A DNA stretch of 64,000 nucleotides from Bacillus sp. REN3 (lineage in GTDB: Bacteria; Bacillota; Bacilli; Bacillales; Cytobacillaceae): NCBI RefSeq assembly GCF_017912555.1, contig NZ_JAERSD010000011.1, positions 78,059 through 142,058 of the forward strand, read 5' to 3'. The notes under the pieces were generated by a model that was not told where the DNA came from, did no database searches, and worked only from the letters and a program-made list of their open reading frames with translations. Each line of letters begins with the position of its first letter. Position 1 is the first letter of the stretch. A program made the translations under genes and the position numbers. This document shows positions 45,552-52,429 of this stretch, one piece after another.

Positions 45552-46577
45552 ATGATTGATTTGAGAAGTGATACAGTCACGAAACCGACTGAAGAAATGA
45601 GAAAAGCAATGTATGAGGCAGAGGTTGGCGATGATGTATATCAAGAAGACCCGACGGTCAAGAATCTTGAGGAAACGGCAGCTGACATACTTGGAAAAGA
45701 AGATGCTTTATATGTGACCAGTGGAACCCAAGGGAATCAAATTGCTGTCCTCACTCATTGCCGTCCAGGTGAGGAGCTATTGCTTGAGGCCGAATCCCAT
45801 ATCTTTTTTTACGAATCAGGTGCGGTTGCGGCGCTGGCAGGTGTCCAGACACGAACTGTAAAAGGGATTCGCGGGGCGATGGAGCCCCAAAAAGTACTTG
45901 AGGCAATCCGTACAGATGATATCCACTTTCCTGAGACGGGTCTCATCTGCCTTGAAAATACCCATAATCGTGCAGGCGGGGCAGTTATTCCAGTTGGAAA
46001 CATGGCAGAGATTTACAAAATCGCACAAGCAAGCAAGGTACCTGTCCATTTGGACGGAGCAAGGCTGTTCAACGCAGCAGCAGCGGCAAATGTGGATGTA
46101 AAAGAATTTAGCAATTATGCAGATTCCGTCCAGGTCTGCTTATCAAAAGGCTTGGGAGCACCTGTAGGCTCTATTATCGCTGGAAGCACCGAATTCATAG
46201 GGAATGCAAGAAAATGGCGCAAGCGGCTTGGAGGCGGAATGAGACAGGCCGGAGTCATTGCTGCACCTGGGTTGATCGCATTGACAAAAATGAGGGAAAG
46301 ACTGGAAGAAGACCACGTTAATGCCAGGATGCTTGCTGATGGAATTACAGCTATACCAGGCATTGAAATCACAAGCCAGCCGGAAACGAATATCGTTGTA
46401 GCCGATGTAGCAGGATTGAACTTGACCTCTGAAGTGTTTGTCGAATTGCTTTGGAAAGAAGGAGTCATCGCCGGTACATTCGGAGCGACATCCGTTCGTT
46501 TCGTCACTCATTATGACGTTCCAAGAAATGATATCCATAAAGCAATTGATGCCATTGCAAGAGCAGCACGCCATTAA
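45552..46577 (+). CDS. ltaE: low-specificity L-threonine aldolase
   Basis: 341 aa PLP enzyme cleaving L-threonine or allo-threonine to glycine and acetaldehyde. Family marks are IDLRSDTVTKPTEEMR at the start, GDDVYQEDPTV, CLENTHNRAGG, HLDGARLFNA and the PLP lysine in VCLSKGLGAPVGS near 200. RBS AAAGAGGGGAAATACCAAC. It stands alone upstream of the B12/STAS operon. Confidence 0.95.
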   Translation: MIDLRSDTVTKPTEEMRKAMYEAEVGDDVYQEDPTVKNLEETAADILGKEDALYVTSGTQGNQIAVLTHCRPGEELLLEAESHIFFYESGAVAALAGVQTRTVKGIRGAMEPQKVLEAIRTDDIHFPETGLICLENTHNRAGGAVIPVGNMAEIYKIAQASKVPVHLDGARLFNAAAAANVDVKEFSNYADSVQVCLSKGLGAPVGSIIAGSTEFIGNARKWRKRLGGGMRQAGVIAAPGLIALTKMRERLEEDHVNARMLADGITAIPGIEITSQPETNIVVADVAGLNLTSEVFVELLWKEGVIAGTFGATSVRFVTHYDVPRNDIHKAIDAIARAARH

Positions 46578-46594
46578 CGGCCGTCGGCATCATT

Positions 46595-46623
46595 TGATAT
46601 GAAAACAGTGTATCTATATAATT
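46595..46623 (+). promoter_or_regulatory. SigA promoter of the B12/STAS operon
   Basis: TTGATA, 17 bases, TATAAT: one mismatch to consensus. It lies about 45 bases before the first start codon. Confidence 0.78.
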
Positions 46624-46639
46624 GAAATATATTTTCAAA
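46623..46639 (+). promoter_or_regulatory. perfect palindrome at the transcription start, candidate operator
   Basis: TTGAAA-TATAT-TTTCAA, beginning at the last base of the -10 box and covering the expected +1. A repressor bound here would block the promoter. Confidence 0.5.
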
Positions 46640-46665
46640 TATTAGGAGAAATGGAGGGATTAGGT

Positions 46666-46971
46666 ATGTATGTTGTGCATTCAACTGTTAGGGTACCAGA
46701 GGGGAAATCTGAAGAAATTATTGGAATCTACCGGAATCGATCCAGGCGGGTCGATAGATTCAACGGGTTTCTATCCTTCCAATTACTTCAAAATGAACAA
46801 ATTCCAACAGAATTGACTGTCCAGATTTGCTGGGAAACGAAGGAAGCATATCTCGATTACATAAAAAGTGAAGCATATAAAATGGTTCATCAACTTGAAA
46901 AAAACTATCCCGATCAGGAGCTTGCATCCATTAAGCCGAGGGTTCAGAGGTATAAGGTGGTGGCAAAATGA
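46666..46971 (+). CDS. antibiotic-biosynthesis-monooxygenase (ABM/IsdG-fold) domain protein
   Basis: 101 aa ferredoxin-like ABM domain (YVVHSTVRVPEGKSEEIIGIY, then ICWETKEAYLDYIKSEAYKMVHQ). It recalls IsdG/HmoA haem-degrading enzymes, but of their Asn-Trp-His triad only the His in MVHQ is retained by eye (Ser and Tyr stand at the other places), so haem oxygenation is doubtful. ATG at 46666 is eight bases after GGAGGG. Stop overlaps the next start by four bases (ATGA). First gene of the cobalamin-sensor operon. Confidence 0.82.
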   Translation: MYVVHSTVRVPEGKSEEIIGIYRNRSRRVDRFNGFLSFQLLQNEQIPTELTVQICWETKEAYLDYIKSEAYKMVHQLEKNYPDQELASIKPRVQRYKVVAK

Positions 46972-47324
46972 AACAGCCAACAATTGAAAAGATCATTGAT
47001 AAAGTAACGGAAGACATTTTCCGTGACGATCCGGCTCTCCTCGAGAAATACGGGGAGCGGGGAAAACAGAAATGTCGCGAAGACAACGAACATCATTTAA
47101 GGCATCTTGCTACAGCGCATTCTCTTCGAGAGGGTGGTTCGTTTATTGATTATGCCCATTGGCTTAATGGAATCCTTACTGCAAGAGGAATGAAAACAGA
47201 GCATTTAATTGAGAACTTCGAAAGGCTGAAGGTTGCATTTGAGACACAAGACATTGAGGAGGATTTGTCGCTCTACCGGGAATATCTTAACAGGGCGATT
47301 GAATCCCTGAAAAAAGATGAATGA
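46968..47324 (+). CDS. small helical protein of the cobalamin-sensor operon
   Basis: 118 aa, predicted all-helical and soluble. The stretch KYGERGKQKCREDNEHHLRHLATAHSL and DYAHWLNGILTARGMKTEHLIENF resembles a helical domain found N-terminal to B12-binding domains in some cobalamin-dependent regulators, here encoded as a separate protein. It is coupled to the ABM gene by ATGA and lies 25 bases before the B12 gene. Role as a sensor or adaptor is inferred. Confidence 0.75.
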   Translation: MKQPTIEKIIDKVTEDIFRDDPALLEKYGERGKQKCREDNEHHLRHLATAHSLREGGSFIDYAHWLNGILTARGMKTEHLIENFERLKVAFETQDIEEDLSLYREYLNRAIESLKKDE

Positions 47325-47349
47325 ATAAAAGGAATCGAGGTGATCGGAC

Positions 47350-48009
47350 GTGGAGGAAATTGCCAAGAAGCTCGCTGGCTTGCTTCTTGAAGGAGATCAG
47401 CAGGGAGCATGGGAACTCATAAAGGTTGAAAGTCTTTTGGGCAAGGACAGTCTCCATATCTATGAAAGGGTTTTGACACCTGCTATGAGGCATATCGGTT
47501 TCCTATGGGAGTCTAATGAAATCACTGTTGCCGATGAACACCTCGCTACTTCTACTTGTGACTTCATCCTTGCGCGGTATCTTTGGCATAAGCAAAAAGA
47601 ATCCCCAACTGCTGTCATTCCAAAAAAAGTAATGTTCCTTTGTGTCGAGAAGGAGCAGCATTATTTAGGCTTGAAGATGGCCAGTCAGTTATTCAGCGAA
47701 GCAGGATGGAGGACACGGTTCCATGGTCCTAATCTCCCGTTGGATTATGTTAGGAAGGCAGCGGAAGAATGGCAGCCTGACGTTATTTGTATCTCGTTTT
47801 CAATCATTTACCATGCTGAGTACCTTGTCACATATATATCGGAACTTGAAGCCTTGCCATTACGGCCAACTGTAATCGTCGGGGGGAGACTTGTCGGCAA
47901 ATACAATTTTGACCGCTATCGCTCCGAGAGGACAATATTAACGGACAACTTGAAGGACGTGCAAAAATGGCTGTCCAGCCAATCAAATGGGGTGAAATCG
48001 AGTGTATGA
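47350..48009 (+). CDS. CarH-type cobalamin-binding (photo)sensor protein without DNA-binding domain
   Basis: 219 aa. A four-helix cap domain (1-80) is followed by a Rossmann-like B12-binding domain (90-205). The cap has Trp53, nine residues, then Glu63-His64, exactly the Wx9EH motif that marks light-sensing adenosylcobalamin in CarH. The B12 domain has E102-x-H104-x-x-G107 (EQHYLG), the ExHxxG lower-ligand motif, then later VIVGGRLVG. The MerR-type DNA-binding domain of CarH is missing, so output must go through a partner. GTG start five bases after GAGGTGATC. It overlaps the STAS gene by eight nt, so the STAS protein is the likely partner. Confidence 0.9.
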   Translation: MEEIAKKLAGLLLEGDQQGAWELIKVESLLGKDSLHIYERVLTPAMRHIGFLWESNEITVADEHLATSTCDFILARYLWHKQKESPTAVIPKKVMFLCVEKEQHYLGLKMASQLFSEAGWRTRFHGPNLPLDYVRKAAEEWQPDVICISFSIIYHAEYLVTYISELEALPLRPTVIVGGRLVGKYNFDRYRSERTILTDNLKDVQKWLSSQSNGVKSSV

Positions 48010-48772
48010 TATGAAATATTTGCCCCAGCCATATTTTTTGATCGATCGGAATTACGAGATTCATTCTTTTTCAAACAGAAGTGAAATTATTTTTGATGTT
48101 GGGAAAAATTTTCTGCAGCTTGTTGACTGGGAGAGTACTGAAAAGGCAAAAAAGCTCCTTGAATTTCATGAAGGACTTGCAGAGGGGGAGCTGATCATGA
48201 AAACAAGAGAATCTCCCTACGCACTTATCGATTTGAGCATGAATTGGGAAGAGGAAATGTGCCATATTATCTGCACTGAAAAAGATCACCGACTTTCCGA
48301 GTTAGAAAATATTGTAGAAAGCCATCGCATTCGTTTAGCCGAAACAGACCTGGAACTTCTGGAAAAAAAAGATCAAGTGGAAGAAAAATTACTTGAAATA
48401 AAAAAACTATCATGTCCTTTTATCAAACTGACTAAACGGGCAGCATTAATACCGATGTTCGGCAGCCTCGATGGGGATTTGATCCGCCTAAACGAGGAAA
48501 AACTCCTGCGTACCGCCCAAAAAGGAGATTATGAAGAAATTTTATTTGATTTTAACGGGGTTGACGAGTTTAAAATTGACGGGGTTGAGGCGCTCGTTTC
48601 GCTGGTGAAAGAGCTGCAAATTATGGGAATCAAGCCAAGCATGATTGGCATTAAACCAAATCACGCGTTTTATTTAAATAACACAAACACCCGGCTGGAT
48701 GTTCCGTTTCTGAATAGTCTTAGTAAAGCATTCAAGAAATGGATTAAAAGGAGGGAACACTTCGATGTTTAA
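48002..48772 (+). CDS. PAS-like/coiled-coil/STAS signalling protein
   Basis: 256 aa. The N-terminal 90 residues (YFLIDRNYEIHSFSNRSEIIF) look PAS-like. A coiled-coil (about 95-135, with ELLEKKDQVEEKLLEIKK) leads to a STAS domain (about 140-250: PMFGSLDGDLIRLNEEKLL, DFNGVDEFKIDGVEALVSL, IGIKPNHAF). This is an RsbR-like layout with a different N-terminal sensor. GTG start seven bases after GGGGTG, overlapping the B12 gene. It probably receives the cobalamin signal and passes it to a stressosome or similar complex; that link is inference. Terminator follows. Confidence 0.85.
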   Translation: MYDMKYLPQPYFLIDRNYEIHSFSNRSEIIFDVGKNFLQLVDWESTEKAKKLLEFHEGLAEGELIMKTRESPYALIDLSMNWEEEMCHIICTEKDHRLSELENIVESHRIRLAETDLELLEKKDQVEEKLLEIKKLSCPFIKLTKRAALIPMFGSLDGDLIRLNEEKLLRTAQKGDYEEILFDFNGVDEFKIDGVEALVSLVKELQIMGIKPSMIGIKPNHAFYLNNTNTRLDVPFLNSLSKAFKKWIKRREHFDV

Positions 48773-48790
48773 TAGTCGAGGTGTTTTTTA
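48755..48790 (+). terminator. terminator of the B12/STAS operon
   Basis: AACACTTCGA and TCGAGGTGTT form the stem, followed by TTTTTATTT. Confidence 0.85.
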
Positions 48791-49260
48791 TTTATTGAAT
48801 TGAATTCAGGATGAGTGAGCCACCAATTCAGACACTAGGAAACTCTAAAATTCGACAATTCCACTGTTATTTCCCAACTGTGAACACCTAATCTTTTCTC
48901 TTGTGTTTATTCGAGTTTGTTTTAGTATTTTCACTTTGTTTATAGTAGAATTAATGACTGCTATGTTGGTTATTTACTATACTCTTTTCCTAAAGATTGC
49001 CGTTTTCAGAATGAATATAATAGAGGACTTGTATGAAATAAGATTCCAGAGAAAGGGGCCGGCCTTATTAAATGGATTATATAATTTACAGGCGACGAAA
49101 TTGGAAAACAATAACAAAACATTGAATAATCCTCCTGTTTTTGCTGCCTTTTTCCCAATAGAAAAGTCTCAGTTCCTAGTTGATGAAGAATGAACCCATG
49201 AAATATACTAAACTCGCAGCAAGCAAGCTGCCATATATTTGGGATGAGAGGAGCAAGAGG
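48791..49260 (+). other. AT-rich region upstream of the subtilase gene
   Basis: No convincing gene. TTGTTT-N18-TATAGT (48917-48946) is a weak promoter candidate. A 96-codon open frame from 48903 has no binding site and poor composition. Confidence 0.4.
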
Positions 49261-50529
49261 ATGAACAAGAAAAAAATACTCGGATCAACAGTACTTAGCT
49301 TGGCAATGGGGGTATCATTGTTTGCAACGGGTGCTTTCGGCGCTGCTGTGCCGGAAAGCCAGGAAACTTATCGAGTTTTGATTCATGGTTCGAGTTCCGA
49401 AAAGGCAAAAGCAAAAGAAAACTATGGCGAACGCTGGGATTTTGGAAGTCAGGGCTTTACAACAGAAGTGAACGGCAAACAATACCAGGCTTTATTGAAA
49501 AATAAAAACCTTAATATTACTAAGGTAGACAAGGTAGCTGTTGATGGCAGGGTCGAGGCAGCAGGCAAGAAAGGTGCTTCAGTCATGGCATCGTATCCAA
49601 CGGACCAGACGCCTTGGGGAATCGAAGCAATCTATAATGACAGCAACATCAAATCAACTAGTGGAGGGGACGGCATCAAAGTTGCTGTTCTTGATACAGG
49701 TATCAACCGAAATCATATAGATTTAACTGATAATGTCGAACAGTGTAAAGATTTTACTCAAACTGGCTCCTCAATCGTAAATGGATCCTGCACCGACCGA
49801 CACGGTCATGGTACTCATGTCGCTGGAACAGCTGTAGCAAATGGTGGCTATGATGGAGCTGGTATCTATGGAGTCGCTCCCCAGGCAGAACTTTGGGGAT
49901 ACAAGGTCTTGACTGATAACGGATCTGGATATTCGGACGATATTTCCACGGCTATCCGCCATGCAGCTGACGAAGGAGCCCGAACTGGATCCAAAGTTGT
50001 AATTTCCATGTCCCTTGGTTCAAGCGGAAAAGATTCGTTGATTGCAAGTGCCGTAGATTACGCGTATAGCAAAGGAGCGCTTGTTGTCGCTGCAGCCGGA
50101 AACAGCGGTCCAAGCGCCAATACAATCGGTTATCCTGGAGCACTAACAAGTGCGGTTGCGGTTGCGTCATTGGACAAAACTTTTGTAAATGGCACACATA
50201 AAGTATCTGATTTCTCATCCCGAGGAAATCCGAACACTGACGGTGATTTTTATATCCAGGAAAGAGATATAGAGGTTTCAGCTCCTGGCGGTTCCATTTA
50301 CTCGACAGCTGTAGATGGAAATTATACGACAATGAGCGGTACTTCAATGGCAACTCCTCATATCTCCGGTCTTGCTGCTAAGCTTTGGTCTTCTAATAAA
50401 TCCTGGACGGCTGGGCAACTTCGTTCTGAACTCCAGCGTCGTGCGAAGCTTTATGACATCAAAGGTGGAACCGGGGCAGCTACAGGGGATGACTACGCAT
50501 CCGGTTTTGGTTTCCCTCGTGTGAAATAA
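49261..50529 (+). CDS. secreted subtilisin-like serine protease (S8)
   Basis: 422 aa preproenzyme. Signal peptide KKKILGSTVLSLAMGVSLFATGAFGA (about 1-28), inhibitor-I9 type propeptide (about 35-105) and S8 domain from about 120. The catalytic triad is Asp in VAVLDTGI near 143, His in RHGHGTHVAGT near 181 and Ser in SGTSMATPH near 361; oxyanion Asn is in AAAGNSGPS. Two cysteines (EQCKDF, GSCTDR) could form a disulfide near the active His. ATG at 49261 after GAGGAGCAAGAGG. It lies 230 bases before the RRNPP regulator gene, which may control it. Confidence 0.95.
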   Translation: MNKKKILGSTVLSLAMGVSLFATGAFGAAVPESQETYRVLIHGSSSEKAKAKENYGERWDFGSQGFTTEVNGKQYQALLKNKNLNITKVDKVAVDGRVEAAGKKGASVMASYPTDQTPWGIEAIYNDSNIKSTSGGDGIKVAVLDTGINRNHIDLTDNVEQCKDFTQTGSSIVNGSCTDRHGHGTHVAGTAVANGGYDGAGIYGVAPQAELWGYKVLTDNGSGYSDDISTAIRHAADEGARTGSKVVISMSLGSSGKDSLIASAVDYAYSKGALVVAAAGNSGPSANTIGYPGALTSAVAVASLDKTFVNGTHKVSDFSSRGNPNTDGDFYIQERDIEVSAPGGSIYSTAVDGNYTTMSGTSMATPHISGLAAKLWSSNKSWTAGQLRSELQRRAKLYDIKGGTGAATGDDYASGFGFPRVK

Positions 50530-50548
50530 TCAAGAGATATGAAAATAC

Positions 50549-50583
50549 AAGCCATCCAGTTTGATTACTGGATGGTTTGCTAA
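50549..50583 (+). terminator. subtilase terminator
   Basis: AAGCCATCCAGT and ACTGGATGGTTT pair around TTGATT; the T-run after it is short. Confidence 0.78.
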
Positions 50584-50761
50584 TTAGATGGAACATTATC
50601 TATTTTAAGGGAATAATGGGTTTATTATCTAATCTTTAGGGAATAAGTAAAAGGGTTTGCCATAATAAAGATAGAATTTTCTAAAATGATTCTTTTGGAC
50701 TGTTTTCTTTTTTTGAAACAATGGTAGATTATAGAAAAAGACAAAGCAAGAGGGTGAATAT

Positions 50762-51979
50762 ATGCGTTTTGGTCCATTAATCAAATTTTACCGAACCCAA
50801 AAAGGGATGACACAGAAAGAACTTGCCAATGGCATATGTTCCGTACCGCATTTGAGTAAAATTGAAGCCAATACGAAAGAAGCAAATCAGGAAACGATTG
50901 GGTTGCTATTAGAAAGGCTTGGAGTAAATATCCAATCGCTGTCTGAAAATGAAGAACAGATCGGTCCTTTGATCAGTGAGCTTAATGAAAAAATTGATTA
51001 TTACCTGAATGAAGAAGCCGACAGGGCAATGCAAAAGCTGGAGGGGTATGAAAAAATCATCCCATTTACCTCATACTTGCATACATATGAACTTTCAAAG
51101 TACCGGTATATGCTGTTCAAAGGATGGCTTAAAGATGCGGAAAAGCAATTCGAGTTATTGAATAAGCAAAAGAAAATATTTTCCCAACCTCAACAGTCTT
51201 TATTTTGTTACCTTCATGCTGTAGAGTTATTAAAAAAGGGATCGTATAAAAAAGCGGATGAGCTGATGAGTACGATCGGTAAAAAAACAAAGATCGATAT
51301 TTCAAGAGGAGAGCTGCTCTACCACCGCGCCTTAGCAAAGAGCTCACTTGAAGAACCGGGGTTCGCAATCCACTATGGTAGATTGGCATTGCAAGCTTTC
51401 ATGGAGGATTATAATTTTGTAAGAATTCTGCACGCCTTAATGCTGCTTGGGATCAATTATACACATTCCAAGATATATGATGAGGCTTTGGATTGCTTTG
51501 AGCATCTAATCCGAAATGCTGAAATAATGAAAGAGCAATTGCTCCCGGAAATCTACCACAACATGGGGTATTTGAAAAAGAAACTCCAAAACACGGAGGA
51601 AGCCATTTCCTATTTTGAAAAGAGTCTGTCTATTCAATCACAAAATACTTCCCATTATCTTATCACGCTCTATTCTTTGGGAGAGCTCTATGTAGAGACA
51701 GAAAATATCGAAAAAGCACACCAGGCATTCAATGAACTACTAAAATTGGCGAAGGAATTGAATAACCGGAAATATAGGATACTTGCAAACTACCATCTTA
51801 TGGCTTTTGATTCTCCTGAAAAGTCTCTCGTTTACTCAGAAAGAAAAGTGATTCCGTTCTTAGAAGAGAGTGAAGGCAACAGCGAAGACTTAATTGGTTT
51901 TTATAAGCTTGTGTCAAACCACTATCGTAAGATAGGAAGGTACGACCAGGCTGTAAAATATATTGAAAAGATCAATTGA
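50762..51979 (+). CDS. RRNPP-type (PlcR/NprR-like) HTH-TPR transcriptional regulator
   Basis: 405 aa. An N-terminal Xre-type helix-turn-helix (KFYRTQKGMTQKELANGICSVPHLSKIE, residues 8-35) is followed by about eight or nine TPR-like repeats to the end (for example LLPEIYHNMGYLKKKLQNTEEAISYFEKSL). This is the layout of peptide-binding quorum regulators PlcR and NprR, which control extracellular proteases. It sits directly downstream of the subtilase gene. ATG preceded by CAAGAGGGTGAATAT. A 15-codon ORF follows after 16 bases and might encode its ligand. Confidence 0.92.
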   Translation: MRFGPLIKFYRTQKGMTQKELANGICSVPHLSKIEANTKEANQETIGLLLERLGVNIQSLSENEEQIGPLISELNEKIDYYLNEEADRAMQKLEGYEKIIPFTSYLHTYELSKYRYMLFKGWLKDAEKQFELLNKQKKIFSQPQQSLFCYLHAVELLKKGSYKKADELMSTIGKKTKIDISRGELLYHRALAKSSLEEPGFAIHYGRLALQAFMEDYNFVRILHALMLLGINYTHSKIYDEALDCFEHLIRNAEIMKEQLLPEIYHNMGYLKKKLQNTEEAISYFEKSLSIQSQNTSHYLITLYSLGELYVETENIEKAHQAFNELLKLAKELNNRKYRILANYHLMAFDSPEKSLVYSERKVIPFLEESEGNSEDLIGFYKLVSNHYRKIGRYDQAVKYIEKIN

Positions 51980-51995
51980 AAGGAAGGTTTTAGCC

Positions 51996-52043
51996 ATGGA
52001 AAAAAGAAGAGCTAGCAACCCACCTATCCAGCCTCCAGTATAA
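51996..52043 (+). CDS. 15-residue peptide ORF downstream of the RRNPP regulator
   Basis: MEKRRASNPPIQPPV-stop. AAGGAAGG lies eight bases before the ATG, and a strong terminator follows 11 bases after the stop, so it is the last translated unit of the regulator's transcript. Cognate peptides of RRNPP regulators are often encoded just downstream. It has no signal sequence, so export as in NprX/PapR is not obvious; leaderless signal peptides are known in related systems. Coding status is inferred from the binding site and placement. Confidence 0.5.
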   Translation: MEKRRASNPPIQPPV

Positions 52044-52053
52044 TTTCATCATG

Positions 52054-52083
52054 GAAAAAAGGCCATCACAGGCCTTTTTTGTT
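52054..52083 (+). terminator. terminator of the regulator/peptide unit
   Basis: AAAAAAGGCC and GGCCTTTTTT form a perfect stem around ATCACA. Confidence 0.93.
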
Positions 52084-52200
52084 TTTTATAAGGAGGTTGG
52101 GAAACTTATCCCGGGTCGATATACCCCCATAAGTCAACGGTATGATTCGAACTATTTTCTCGAAGTCGGAAATTCCGGTCAATTGCGGAGGAGGTTCGGT

Positions 52201-52329
52201 ATGGGCACAATCAGTGTGAATATTGATGAATTGTTGGAAGCAACCATTGAAATCGCCGATGAAGATATAAGTTTTCAGCTGAACCCGATTGAAATAGATC
52301 ATTTGCTTGAAAACACACGTCACTGGTGA
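52201..52329 (+). CDS. small acidic protein of unknown function
   Basis: 42 aa (MGTISVNIDELLEATIEIAD at the start). GGAGGAGG lies six bases before the ATG, an ideal binding site; the frame is open further upstream but without one. No family recognised. It has its own terminator. Confidence 0.68.
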   Translation: MGTISVNIDELLEATIEIADEDISFQLNPIEIDHLLENTRHW

Positions 52330-52337
52330 CATGCTGA

Positions 52338-52368
52338 ATCCGTTCCGATTTAAGGAGCGGTTTTTTAT
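52338..52368 (+). terminator. terminator
   Basis: CCGTTCC and GGAGCGG pair around GATTTAA, followed by TTTTTTATTTTTTG. Confidence 0.85.
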
Positions 52369-52429
52369 TTTTTGTTTTTACAGAACATACGTACTATAAT
52401 AAGGAAAAGAGATTAAAGTTGGTGAACGG

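Noticed and set aside
46666..46971. IsdG/HmoA haem-degrading enzyme
   Set aside because: By eye only the His of the Asn-Trp-His triad is kept, so haem oxygenase activity is not claimed.
48903..49193. 96-codon open frame upstream of the subtilase gene
   Set aside because: No binding site, AT-driven composition and no recognisable family; the subtilase start at 49261 has its own site.
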